The notes below the pieces were generated by a model. That model was given only the letters and a program-made list of their open reading frames with translations, was not told the DNA's origin and made no database searches. A stretch of DNA of 43,017 nucleotides from Undibacterium sp. (lineage in GTDB: Bacteria; Pseudomonadota; Gammaproteobacteria; Burkholderiales; Burkholderiaceae_D), in assembly GCA_030645915.1 (NCBI GenBank), contig JAUSNO010000029.1:1-43017 (forward strand). Reading direction: 5' to 3'. This document shows, in pieces, positions 34,113-42,878 of this stretch. The position numbers and the translations under genes were made by a program. The first letter of the stretch is position 1. Every line of letters begins with the position of its first letter.

Positions 34113-36184
34113 GCGCCCAATTTAAAATTTGCAGCTGCAATAAAACCATGTCGCTCGATGCGCAATCCGGTGATGTCTTGAAAAAGGTATTGGGTGCCGA
34201 TTCTCTCACGGTTAGCGACATGTTATGTCGCCGTGAAGTTGCTAGCTATCTCGATGCGATCAAAGGCGTTGAGGATGTCGTCGTCGCTTGTACTCAGGAG
34301 CGCGCCTTGTTCTCTGAACTGGCGCAACAATCGGTGGCGCCGATCAAATTTATCAATATTCGCGAGCACGCCGGATGGTCAAGAGAATCTGGGCAGGCGC
34401 TGCCAAAAATGGCGGCTTTGCTGGCGGCTGCCGCCTTGCCAGATCCCGACCCTGTGCCGGTTGTTAATTACCGGTCGCAAGGTAATCTCTTGATTATCGG
34501 TGCGACACACCACACTTTGCCATGGGCTAAACGCCTTGCCACGCAACTCGACATCAATGTTCTGTTGACCGATGGATTCAGCGGTGAAGAGCATTTAGGC
34601 GAGCGAGATTTTCCGGTTTTTTCCGGCGCCAAGATCACTGTTTCTGGTTATCTGGGCGCGTTTAAGGTCAGCTGGCAGCAAGAGAATCCCATTGATCTTG
34701 AAATCTGCACGCGTTGCAATGCCTGCATAGAAGTCTGTCCGGAAAACGCAATAGCTTTCGATTACCAGATCGATCAAGATAAATGCCGCAGTCATCTGGA
34801 TTGCGTCAAGGCGTGCGGCGCAATCGGCGCAATTGATTTTAATCGTGCGGCGACTTCAAGGGCTGCCGAGTTTGATCTGATATTGGATTTGTCTGTGCAG
34901 CCGATTCTGCGCATGTCACAGGTACCGCAAGGTTATTTTGCACCCGGTAAAGATATCGCCGATCAATTTGATGCCGTGATGCGCATGACGCAAATGGTCG
35001 GTGAATTTGAGAAGCCGAAATTTTTTGTTTATAAAGAAAAATTATGCGCCCACAGCCGTAGCGGTAAAAATGGCTGCAATGCCTGCATCGACGTATGTTC
35101 CACGCAGGCGATCACTGCCGCTGGTGACAAAGTGCTGGTGAATCCCAATCTTTGTGCCGGTTGCGGCGCTTGCACCACGGTTTGTCCGACCGGTGCAATG
35201 AGCTACGCCTATTTGCGTGCACCGGATCAGGGTTTGCGCTTAAAGACGCTATTGGCGACCTATGCCAAAGCGGGCGGTAAGGACGCCGCCTTGCTTTTTC
35301 ACAGCAAGGAAGCCGGCGCTGATTTATTGCAGCAATTGGGGCAAATCACAACAAAGGCCGGGCGCGGCTTGCCCGCGCGCGTCATTCCTGTTGACGTGCA
35401 TCACACCGCTTCCATCGGGATAGATTTGTGGCTAGCCGCGATCGCCTACGGCGCAAGTAACATCGTTATTTTGATGACAGAGGAGGAAGCGCCGGAATAC
35501 CGCAGCGCGCTACAAAAACAAATCGAGATCGCCCAAACTATTTTGCATGGCCTGGGTTATGCGGGGCAGCATCTGCAATTGCTGCAAATAGAAGCGGCTG
35601 CACAACTGGAAAGTGCACTCTATGCGATGGCGCCGGCTCAGGTTCCTGCGGTAGCGGCCGTATTTAATGTGGCACAAGAAAAGCGTGTGACCTTGGATTT
35701 TTCGATTGAACATTTGCATAAGCATGCGCCCGAAAAACCTGAAGAAATCGCCTTGCCAAAAGGGGCGTTGTACGGTGCGGTGCAGATCAATAAAGATGCC
35801 TGCACCTTATGCATGTCGTGTGTCGGCGCTTGCCCTTCGTCTGCCCTGATGGATAACCCCGACGCGCCCCAATTGCGGTTTGTCGAGCGTAACTGCGTGC
35901 AGTGTGGCTTGTGCGAACAGACTTGCCCGGAGAATGCGATCCAATTGCTGCCCCGACTGTTGTTCGCCGAATCTGCCAAACAGGCACAAGTGCTCAATGA
36001 GGCCAAGCCCTATCACTGCATCAAATGCCAAAAACCGTTTGCCACTGCACAAATGATAGAGACGATGCTGGGGAAACTGGCAGGCCACGGCGCATTTTCG
36101 GGCCATTTAGACAGGATTAAAATGTGTTCGGATTGTCGTGTTATCGATATGATGAAAACGACAGAACTCACTCGCCCGCAATAA
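34109..36184 (+). CDS. large multi-cluster 4Fe-4S ferredoxin-like protein
   Basis: A 691-residue cytoplasmic protein built as an electron hub. Four regular CxxCxxCxxxCP motifs are visible: CTRCNACIEVCP, CAGCGACTTVCP, CTLCMSCVGACP and CVQCGLCEQTCP. Two irregular ones are also present: CRSHLDCVKAC after the first, and CAHSRSGKNGCNACIDVC. The C terminus has two CxxC pairs (CIKCQKPF, CSDCRV) like a zinc ribbon. A non-cluster domain (about 385-535) contains HSKEAGADLLQQLGQ. This family accompanies formate dehydrogenase in betaproteobacteria; its redox partner is not established. It overlaps DUF3306 by 4 nt. Confidence 0.88.
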   Translation: MSAQFKICSCNKTMSLDAQSGDVLKKVLGADSLTVSDMLCRREVASYLDAIKGVEDVVVACTQERALFSELAQQSVAPIKFINIREHAGWSRESGQALPKMAALLAAAALPDPDPVPVVNYRSQGNLLIIGATHHTLPWAKRLATQLDINVLLTDGFSGEEHLGERDFPVFSGAKITVSGYLGAFKVSWQQENPIDLEICTRCNACIEVCPENAIAFDYQIDQDKCRSHLDCVKACGAIGAIDFNRAATSRAAEFDLILDLSVQPILRMSQVPQGYFAPGKDIADQFDAVMRMTQMVGEFEKPKFFVYKEKLCAHSRSGKNGCNACIDVCSTQAITAAGDKVLVNPNLCAGCGACTTVCPTGAMSYAYLRAPDQGLRLKTLLATYAKAGGKDAALLFHSKEAGADLLQQLGQITTKAGRGLPARVIPVDVHHTASIGIDLWLAAIAYGASNIVILMTEEEAPEYRSALQKQIEIAQTILHGLGYAGQHLQLLQIEAAAQLESALYAMAPAQVPAVAAVFNVAQEKRVTLDFSIEHLHKHAPEKPEEIALPKGALYGAVQINKDACTLCMSCVGACPSSALMDNPDAPQLRFVERNCVQCGLCEQTCPENAIQLLPRLLFAESAKQAQVLNEAKPYHCIKCQKPFATAQMIETMLGKLAGHGAFSGHLDRIKMCSDCRVIDMMKTTELTRPQ

Positions 36185-36225
36185 ATATCCATCATCAGTG
36201 AATCAGTGCCCACAATAAAAACTCC

Positions 36226-36846
36226 ATGACCATCGAACAGACCATCAAATTTGAAACCCAGGATCAAGGCGAGGAAACGGCGCGCGCAGATTTGTACGGA
36301 TTGTTGGCGAGTTTGTTTTATGCGTCACCATCGACTGAATTACTTGCCACCTTAAGTTCAGCTAAGGTTGATGCCAATGGTGATGGCGTACTTGCTCACG
36401 CATGGGCCGCCTTGGTGCAGGCGGCACAAGCCACGAATGCGGAAGCGCTAAGAGAAGAATATGAACAATTGTTTATCGGCGTAGGCAAGCCCGAAGTCAT
36501 GTTGTATGGCTCGTATTATTTGAGCGGATTCTTGATGGAAAAGCCTTTGGCCGCTTTGCGTACCGATCTGGTACTGATGGGTTTGCAAAGGGCTGATGCC
36601 GTCACCGAAAGTGAAGACCATATTGCAGCCTTATGTGAGGTGATGCGTTATCTGATTGCGTCGGATGATATTTTGCAAGCAAATGTTGCGACGCAAAAAA
36701 AATTTTTCGCAACGCATATGCAGGCTTGGGTGTTGGCTATGTGCGATGCAATAAATGCACACCCGGCGGCGCGTTTTTATGCATCAGTCGCCGCGTTAAG
36801 TAGAGTGTTTTTTGAAGTGGAAATGCAAGCCTTTGATATGGAATAA
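36226..36846 (+). CDS. TorD/DmsD-family molybdoenzyme chaperone
   Basis: A 206-residue all-helical cytoplasmic protein. Family motifs are RADLYGLLASLFYASP near the N terminus, EYEQLFIGVGKPEVMLYGSYY in the core, and ESEDHIAALCEVMRYLI. These chaperones bind the Tat signal peptide of a molybdoenzyme and hold it until the cofactor is inserted. The obvious client is the formate dehydrogenase alpha subunit at 37367. It lies 41 bp after the ferredoxin gene and closes the accessory operon. Confidence 0.9.
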   Translation: MTIEQTIKFETQDQGEETARADLYGLLASLFYASPSTELLATLSSAKVDANGDGVLAHAWAALVQAAQATNAEALREEYEQLFIGVGKPEVMLYGSYYLSGFLMEKPLAALRTDLVLMGLQRADAVTESEDHIAALCEVMRYLIASDDILQANVATQKKFFATHMQAWVLAMCDAINAHPAARFYASVAALSRVFFEVEMQAFDME

Positions 36847-37153
36847 TTCATGGGCTGATTTCGTCCATTTTTGACTTGCGTCATTTGCGTTTTATCAAGT
36901 CTGGCCCGAGGTAAACAGAGTTTCATCTCCGTATGATGCAAACGCTACAGTTTTATATACGATTAGAAAGAAAAAATACACGCAATGTGTTAGATTCTAT
37001 AAGTTTCGTTAAGTCAATTAACATCATTTAACGGAGAAGAAGTCGTGGAGACGCGAAGTGCTGGTGACTATCCAGATGCATGAAAAATGCATTTCATGCC
37101 GCTCTCTGTTGGTATTTCTACAGGTATTTCTATTGCTTTGGAGAGAGGCAAAT
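36847..37153 (+). promoter_or_regulatory. upstream region of the formate dehydrogenase operon
   Basis: About 307 bp without an accepted gene. It contains a weak FNR-like site (TTGCG-TTTT-ATCAA, 36885-36898, two mismatches), an AT-rich stretch (36955-37030) likely to hold the promoter, a ribosome site (GGAG, 37033-37036) before a 12-codon frame (GTG 37045 to TGA 37083), and a perfect 8-bp hairpin at 37078-37099 whose left arm contains that stop. This layout is compatible with a leader peptide but unproven. Confidence 0.4.
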
Positions 37154-37345
37154 ATGGAAAAGAATACTAAGCGCCGCAGCCTGCTAGCGGGATTCGGCGT
37201 CGCAGCCGCAGCCTTGGTGGTTGCAAAAACAACCGCTGGCATCCAACAAAAATCGACCGACGTGATTGTGTCCAGCGAGCCAGAAGGTGATGGTTATCGG
37301 CTAACCGAGCACGTCAAAAAATACTACCGCACTACAACCATCTGA
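37154..37345 (+). CDS. small Tat-signal protein of the formate dehydrogenase region
   Basis: A 63-residue protein. KRRSLLAGFGVAAAALVVAK at residues 6-25 is a Tat-like signal with twin arginine and hydrophobic core, followed by a short soluble tail ending EHVKKYYRTTTI. It matches the known 'formate dehydrogenase region TAT target' small-protein family, always next to the alpha subunit. Its role is unknown. GAGAGAGGC before the ATG selects this start over an upstream GTG in the same frame. It lies 21 bp before the alpha subunit gene. Confidence 0.88.
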   Translation: MEKNTKRRSLLAGFGVAAAALVVAKTTAGIQQKSTDVIVSSEPEGDGYRLTEHVKKYYRTTTI

Positions 37346-37366
37346 TATTTGAATATGGGGTAAGCC

Positions 37367-40327
37367 ATGTTGTTAACTCGTAAGGGTGACGCGGGTACGC
37401 GCACAGCAAATCGTTTTTCTTCCAGTCTTGCGGACAGTCTGTCAAGAGCATTGCCGACCATGGACAGGCGCGGATTTTTAAAGCGATCTGGTATCGGTGT
37501 CGGCGCAGGCATCGCGGCTTCGCAATTAGGCTTGATTCAAAAAGCAAAGGCGGCCGATGGGAGCAAAGCAGGTGGCGCCAAGATTGAGGTGCGCCGCACG
37601 GTTTGTACCCATTGTTCTGTCGGTTGCGCGGTGGATGCAGTAGTCGAAAACGGAGTGTGGGTCAGGCAAGAGCCTGTATTCGATTCGCCTATCAATCTCG
37701 GTGCGCATTGTGCCAAGGGTGCCGCCTTGCGCGAGCATGGCCATGGCGAATATCGCCTCAAATATCCAATGAAACTGGTCAACGGTAAATATCAAAGGAT
37801 CAGCTGGGATCAGGCCTTGACGGAAATTTCTGCCAAGTTGCTGGACATTAAAAAAACCTCAGGCCCGGATTCGACTTTCTTTGTCGGCTCTTCCAAACAC
37901 AATAACGAACAAGCCGCTTTGTTGCGTAAATTTGTATCGTTTTATGGCACCAATAATACCGATCATCAGGCGCGCATCTGTCACTCGACTACGGTCGCTG
38001 GCGTATCCAATACCTGGGGTTATGGCGCGATGACCAATAGCTACAACGACATGCAAAATTCCAAGGCCGCGATGTACATAGGCTCGAATGCTGCCGAGGC
38101 GCATCCGGTCTCGATGCTGCACATGCTGCACGCCAAAGAAAACGGCTGCAAGATGATCGTGGTTGATCCGCGCTACACGCGTACCGCGGCTAAATCCGAT
38201 CAATATGTGCGGATACGCTCTGGGTCGGATATACCGTATTTGTACGGCATGATGTATCACATTTTTAAAAATGGCTGGGAAGACAAGCAATACATCAACG
38301 ACCGCGTCTATGGCATGGATAAGGTCAAAGAAGAAGTCATGAAATGGACGCCGGAAAAAGTCGAAGAGGCTTGCGGCGTGCCGGAAGCGGAAGTCTTCAA
38401 GGCGGCAGAAACCATGGCGCTAAATCGTCCATCAACCGTAGTCTGGTGCATGGGGCAAACGCAACATTCGATAGGCAATGCGATCGTGCGCGCCTCTTGC
38501 CTGCTGCAACTGGCCCTGGGCAACGTGGGCAAATCCGGCGGTGGTACGAATATTTTCCGCGGTCATGATAACGTCCAGGGTGCGACCGATGTCGGCCCGA
38601 ATCCTGATTCATTGCCCGGCTACTACGGCCTTGCGACTGGCGCCTGGAAGCATTGGGCCAAGGTCTGGGGCGTTGATTATGAATGGGTGAAAAAACAATT
38701 TGCCTCGCAGGCGATGATGGAAAAATCCGGCACGACGGTGTCGCGCTGGGTCGATGCGGTGCTGGAAAAAAATGAGCTGATCGATCAGGAAAATAATGTT
38801 AAGGCAATGGTGTTCTGGGGGCATGCACCTAACTCCCAGACCCGTGGCCTGGAAATGAAAAAAGCCTTCGATAAGCTTGATTTGCTGGTGGTGATCGACC
38901 CTTATCCATCGGCAACTGCAGCGATGGCAGCCATGAAGACTGAGGGGCAAGAATTAAATGTCAACCGTCAGGTATATCTGCTGCCTGCCGCCACGCAGTT
39001 TGAAACCTCCGGTTCTGTCACCGCATCGAATCGTTCAATACAGTGGCGTGAAAAAGTTATCGACCCTTTGTTCGAGTCACGCACCGATCACATGATCATG
39101 TATCAGTTTGCTGAAAAACTCGGCTTTGGCAAAGAGCTGGTGGCCAAGCTTAAGCTGGTGCCAGGCAAGGGCGGCATGATGGAGCCTGAACCTGAATCGA
39201 TGCTGCAAGAAATCAATCGCGGTACCTGGACTATCGGTTACACCGGACAATCGCCAGATCGCCTCAAATCGCACATGCGCAATATGCACTTGTTTGACGT
39301 GAAGACGCTCAAATGCAAGGGCGGTAAAGATGCGGTGACCGGTTACGACATGACCGGGGATTATTTCGGTCTGCCTTGGCCTTGTTATGGCACGCCTGAA
39401 TTGAAACATCCCGGTACACCTAATCTTTATGATACGTCCAAACACGTGATGGATGGAGGAGGTAACTTCCGCGCCAATTTCGGCGTCGAGCGTGAAGGCG
39501 TGAGCTTGCTGGCGGAAGATGGCTCGCATTCTGCAGGCGCTGAAATTACCACAGGCTATCCCGAATTTGATCATGTGCTGCTCAAAAAACTCGGCTGGTG
39601 GAGCGATCTGACCGAAAGTGAGCAAAAAGCGGCGGAAGGCAAGAATTGGAAGACCGATTTGTCCGGCGGCATTCAGCGCGTGGTGTTGAAGGTGCATGGT
39701 TGCTATCCATTCGGCAATGCCAAAGCGCGCGCGGTGGTGTGGAACTTCCCTGATCCTGTCCCTCTGCACCGCGAACCGCTATTTGGCACGCGCCCCGATC
39801 TGGTCGCCAAATATCCTACGCATGACGATAAGAAATCCTTCTGGCGCTTGCCGACTTTGTATAAGTCGGTACAGCAGAAAAACGTCGAGGCCAAGCTGTA
39901 CGAAAAATTCCCTATCATTCTGACTTCAGGTCGTCTGGTCGAGTATGAAGGTGGCGGTGAAGAGACGCGCTCCAATCCATGGCTGGCAGAACTTCAGCAA
40001 GAAAATTTTGTCGAGATCAATCCAAAAGCGGCATCGGATCGCGGTATTCGGGATGGCGAATTTGTGATCGTCTCTACGCCAACGGGTGCACGCATCAAGG
40101 TTAAGGCGATGGTGACGCCGAGGGTGGATGCGGGCACCGCATTTATTCCTTTCCATTTTTCTGGCTGGTGGCAGGGCAAGGATATGAAAGAGTTTTATCC
40201 GGAAGGTGCCATGCCTATCGTTCGCGGCGAGGCGGTCAATACGGCGACGACTTATGGTTACGATTCCGTCACCATGATGCAGGAAACCAAGACCACCATC
40301 TGCAACATTGAAAAATTCATTGCATAA
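37367..40327 (+). CDS. formate dehydrogenase alpha subunit, Cys-type molybdopterin enzyme
   Basis: A 986-residue periplasm-facing catalytic subunit that oxidises formate to CO2. The Tat motif DRRGFLKRSG has its twin arginine at 34-35, after an unusually long n-region; ATG at residue 32 is an alternative. The 4Fe-4S motif is CTHCSVGC...CAKGAA (about 82-115). The metal ligand is Cys205 in ARICHSTTVAG, next to His206, where selenium-dependent enzymes have selenocysteine, so it needs no selenium. The C-terminal molybdopterin-binding domain starts around FPIILTSGRLVEYEGGGEET. GGGGTAAG precedes the ATG. TorD-like protein and beta and gamma subunits surround it. Confidence 0.95.
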   Translation: MLLTRKGDAGTRTANRFSSSLADSLSRALPTMDRRGFLKRSGIGVGAGIAASQLGLIQKAKAADGSKAGGAKIEVRRTVCTHCSVGCAVDAVVENGVWVRQEPVFDSPINLGAHCAKGAALREHGHGEYRLKYPMKLVNGKYQRISWDQALTEISAKLLDIKKTSGPDSTFFVGSSKHNNEQAALLRKFVSFYGTNNTDHQARICHSTTVAGVSNTWGYGAMTNSYNDMQNSKAAMYIGSNAAEAHPVSMLHMLHAKENGCKMIVVDPRYTRTAAKSDQYVRIRSGSDIPYLYGMMYHIFKNGWEDKQYINDRVYGMDKVKEEVMKWTPEKVEEACGVPEAEVFKAAETMALNRPSTVVWCMGQTQHSIGNAIVRASCLLQLALGNVGKSGGGTNIFRGHDNVQGATDVGPNPDSLPGYYGLATGAWKHWAKVWGVDYEWVKKQFASQAMMEKSGTTVSRWVDAVLEKNELIDQENNVKAMVFWGHAPNSQTRGLEMKKAFDKLDLLVVIDPYPSATAAMAAMKTEGQELNVNRQVYLLPAATQFETSGSVTASNRSIQWREKVIDPLFESRTDHMIMYQFAEKLGFGKELVAKLKLVPGKGGMMEPEPESMLQEINRGTWTIGYTGQSPDRLKSHMRNMHLFDVKTLKCKGGKDAVTGYDMTGDYFGLPWPCYGTPELKHPGTPNLYDTSKHVMDGGGNFRANFGVEREGVSLLAEDGSHSAGAEITTGYPEFDHVLLKKLGWWSDLTESEQKAAEGKNWKTDLSGGIQRVVLKVHGCYPFGNAKARAVVWNFPDPVPLHREPLFGTRPDLVAKYPTHDDKKSFWRLPTLYKSVQQKNVEAKLYEKFPIILTSGRLVEYEGGGEETRSNPWLAELQQENFVEINPKAASDRGIRDGEFVIVSTPTGARIKVKAMVTPRVDAGTAFIPFHFSGWWQGKDMKEFYPEGAMPIVRGEAVNTATTYGYDSVTMMQETKTTICNIEKFIA

Positions 40328-40362
40328 GCAAACCGTCTGCGGACGAGCACGGGAGAATAAAA

Positions 40363-40992
40363 ATGGCAAGAATGAAGTTTATCTGCGATTCAGAGCGATG
40401 CATAGAATGTAATGGTTGCGTCACTGCCTGCAAGAACGAGAACGAAGTGCCTTGGGGCGTCAATCGTCGGCGTGTGGTAACGGTGAATGACGGTGTCATC
40501 GGACAGGAAAAATCCATGTCAGTCGCTTGCATGCATTGCTCCGATGCGCCTTGCATGGCGGTGTGCCCGGTCGATTGCTTTTATCGCACTGACGAAGGGG
40601 TGGTTTTGCATAACAAGGATATCTGCATCGGTTGCGGATATTGCTCTTATGCCTGCCCGTTCGGTGCGCCGCAATTTCCCTCAAACGGTACTTTCGGTTT
40701 GCGCGGCAAGATGGATAAGTGCACCTTTTGCGCCGGCGGGCCGGAAGAAGATGGCTCGCAGGCAGAGTTTGAAAAGTATGGCCGTAATCGTTTATCGGAA
40801 GGTAAATTGCCGGCATGTGCAGAAATGTGCTCGACCAAGGCTTTGCTGGGTGGCGATGGCGATGTGATTTCCGATATCTTCCGCAACCGGGTGGTCAGGC
40901 GCGGCAAGGGCAGTGAAGTCTGGGGCTGGGGTACTGCCTACGGCAAGGCGCCGCATCCCGAGGCAAAACCTGAGCTGGAAACTAAATCATGA
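40363..40992 (+). CDS. formate dehydrogenase beta subunit (four 4Fe-4S clusters)
   Basis: A 209-residue electron-transfer subunit passing electrons from the alpha subunit to cytochrome b. Four cluster motifs are visible: CIECNGCVTACK, CMHCSDAPCMAVCP, CIGCGYCSYACP and CTFC...CAEMC. There is no C-terminal membrane anchor, unlike E. coli FdnH, so attachment must be through the gamma subunit. CGGGAG lies before the ATG. The stop overlaps the next ATG (ATGA). Confidence 0.94.
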   Translation: MARMKFICDSERCIECNGCVTACKNENEVPWGVNRRRVVTVNDGVIGQEKSMSVACMHCSDAPCMAVCPVDCFYRTDEGVVLHNKDICIGCGYCSYACPFGAPQFPSNGTFGLRGKMDKCTFCAGGPEEDGSQAEFEKYGRNRLSEGKLPACAEMCSTKALLGGDGDVISDIFRNRVVRRGKGSEVWGWGTAYGKAPHPEAKPELETKS

Positions 40993-41222
40993 AACATCCA
41001 CTACCTTTGATCTGTGTGGCCATCGCCATAATGGGCTTGTCTGCGTGCGGAGAACGCTCTCAATCCTTAAGCAATAAAACTGGTCAGCGTGGCGAAAAAC
41101 CTTGGGCAGGGGCGAAAAATACCTATGTTGCCAAGGGCTGGACGGCAGGCAATGAAGAAAGCTGGCGAGCGCAGATTCGTACCCGTGGACAGAACCAAAA
41201 CGAGTATGTGAAGACAAACTAA
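40989..41222 (+). CDS. small lipoprotein of the formate dehydrogenase operon
   Basis: A 77-residue exported protein. The signal LPLICVAIAIMGLSAC ends in an LSAC lipobox, so Cys20 would be lipidated. The mature part is short, polar and rich in Gly, Gln, Asn and Arg, with three tryptophans (GEKPWAGAKNTY, KGWTAG, ESWRAQ). Overlap of 4 nt with the beta subunit places it firmly in the operon. No function is known to me; it may help anchor or assemble the complex. Confidence 0.82.
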   Translation: MKHPLPLICVAIAIMGLSACGERSQSLSNKTGQRGEKPWAGAKNTYVAKGWTAGNEESWRAQIRTRGQNQNEYVKTN

Positions 41223-41265
41223 ACCCAAAATAAGACTGGTGCGGGTGAGATCAATTGGGGGGAGT

Positions 41266-42441
41266 ATGAAATATTTATTTGTGATGCTTGGCATAGTCAT
41301 GGCAGAGATAGTTACTGGCGGTGCGTATGCACAAAGTGCACCTGCGGCGAACCCCGGTGCGATTGCCGCTTCTGCCGCGATCGCGCCTTTACCCGACACG
41401 CCTTCAAGCTTGCCCGGTGTCGAATCAGTCGATATCTTAAAACAAAACCAGGCGGAAAGAAGTCGTGATCAGCCCGGGAATGCGGCGCCGACTTTTCGCA
41501 TTGTGAATGACGGAACAAGGCATTATTCCAGTTTGCCAGCGCTCGAGGCGGGGGTGTTAATTCAAGCTAAGACGCAGTTTCCCGGACAGGCCAGAGCAAC
41601 GACTGCCGGCGAGGCATGGCGCCAGTACCGCAACGGTCCGCTGACCATGTTCGGTGGCTGGTTGCTCCTGATCGCCTTGGCCGCCATTGCGGCGATGTAT
41701 TTTCTGCGAGGTGAGATCAAGCTGCATGCGCCATTAACGGGGCGGCTGGTGGAACGTTTTACGCCCAGCGAGAGGACATTGCACTGGACGATGGCGCTGA
41801 GCTTCGTGAGCTTGGCGGCGTCTGGTCTTACGATGTTATTTGGCAAATATGTGTTGCTGCCGGTGTTTGGCTTAACCCTGTTTGGCTGGTTGGCTTTTTT
41901 ATGTAAGAACATCCATAATTTTATTGGCCCGGTGTTCACGATCTCCATCGTTTTGTTTTTTATTCAGTTCGCGAAAGACAATTTGCCGAAAGCATCCGAT
42001 CTCAAGTGGATGCTTAAGTTTGGCGGCCTTCTCAGCGGCGAGCATGTCAGTTCGGGGCGATTTAATGCCGGTGAAAAAGTGATGTTCTGGGGCTTGGTCG
42101 TTGGTCTTGGTCTTGTCGTCAGTGCCTCAGGTTTGGTATTGGATATGCTGATGCCGGGTATCGAATATAGTCGCGCCAACATGCAGATCGCCAGCATCAT
42201 ACATATCGCTGCCGCAGTGCTCGCGGCAGCGATGGTGATGGGGCATATTTATCTTGGCACGATAGGAATGGAAGGCGCTTACGCCGCCATGCGCACTGGT
42301 TATGTAGATGAAACCTGGGCCAGGGAACATCATGATTTGTGGTTGGCCGATATCGAAAGCGGGAAAATACCGCGCTCGCGCAGTGAGCACAATCAAGCGC
42401 AAAATCAAACACAAGTGAACCCTGCCTCTTTGAACGCATGA
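41266..42441 (+). CDS. formate dehydrogenase gamma subunit, cytochrome b
   Basis: A 391-residue protein with a Sec signal peptide (ending AYAQS), a periplasmic region of about 100 residues, and membrane helices of the NarI/FdnI-like di-haem fold. Candidate haem histidines lie in ERTLHWTMALSF, CKNIHNFIGPVF, IIHIAAAV and MGHIYLGTIG. It carries electrons to quinone. An open frame begins at GTG 41239, but GGGGGGAG precedes the ATG at 41266 and the signal peptide fits this start. The long N-terminal periplasmic extension is larger than in E. coli FdnI. Confidence 0.93.
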   Translation: MKYLFVMLGIVMAEIVTGGAYAQSAPAANPGAIAASAAIAPLPDTPSSLPGVESVDILKQNQAERSRDQPGNAAPTFRIVNDGTRHYSSLPALEAGVLIQAKTQFPGQARATTAGEAWRQYRNGPLTMFGGWLLLIALAAIAAMYFLRGEIKLHAPLTGRLVERFTPSERTLHWTMALSFVSLAASGLTMLFGKYVLLPVFGLTLFGWLAFLCKNIHNFIGPVFTISIVLFFIQFAKDNLPKASDLKWMLKFGGLLSGEHVSSGRFNAGEKVMFWGLVVGLGLVVSASGLVLDMLMPGIEYSRANMQIASIIHIAAAVLAAAMVMGHIYLGTIGMEGAYAAMRTGYVDETWAREHHDLWLADIESGKIPRSRSEHNQAQNQTQVNPASLNA

Positions 42442-42459
42442 TGGTCTGATGGAGTAAAA

Positions 42460-42816
42460 ATGAAAAACTGGATACTCATTTGCGGCATGCTGCTAGCTGC
42501 CAGCAGTTTTGCCAAATTACCTGAACTGAGCGCGGAGGCGAAAGCCAAGGCAGACGAAGCGAAAGCAAAAGCGGCGTGGTCGGATAAAATTTCCGCTTTT
42601 CAGCTATGCAAGGCACAGGATAAAGTCGCTGCACACTATTTGAAGGCGAAAGCGAAAGCTGGTGCGGTGCCGGGCGCAGTATCTGGCGCAGCTGTACCGA
42701 TACCTGCTTGCGTTGATCCAGGTCCTTACGTAGTAGCTGCGCCACCGTCCGTGGCGCTGGCGCCGAATGCAGCGCCAGTAGTAGCAAATGTAAGCTCTTC
42801 TGCAAGCAAAAAATAA
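42460..42816 (+). CDS. small exported Ala/Lys-rich protein after formate dehydrogenase
   Basis: A 118-residue protein with signal peptide MKNWILICGMLLAASSFAK. The mature part starts with a helical repeat of AKAKADEAKAKAA and contains two cysteines (AFQLCKAQDK and IPACVDPGPY) that could form a disulfide. The C terminus is Ala/Pro/Val-rich. It lies 18 bp after the gamma subunit with GGAG before the ATG, so it belongs to the operon. No recognised family. Confidence 0.75.
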   Translation: MKNWILICGMLLAASSFAKLPELSAEAKAKADEAKAKAAWSDKISAFQLCKAQDKVAAHYLKAKAKAGAVPGAVSGAAVPIPACVDPGPYVVAAPPSVALAPNAAPVVANVSSSASKK

Positions 42817-42878
42817 AGCGAAACACAGAAACATAGTAAAGAGTGCTTGCTTTAAATATACTCCCTATTTTTATTTAA

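Noticed and set aside
36885..36898. FNR site TTGCG-TTTT-ATCAA before the formate dehydrogenase operon
   Set aside because: One half-site has two mismatches, so it is mentioned only in the description of the region.
37979..37981. Selenocysteine at the formate dehydrogenase active site
   Set aside because: The codon is TGT (Cys205), not TGA, and no SECIS-like hairpin is needed.
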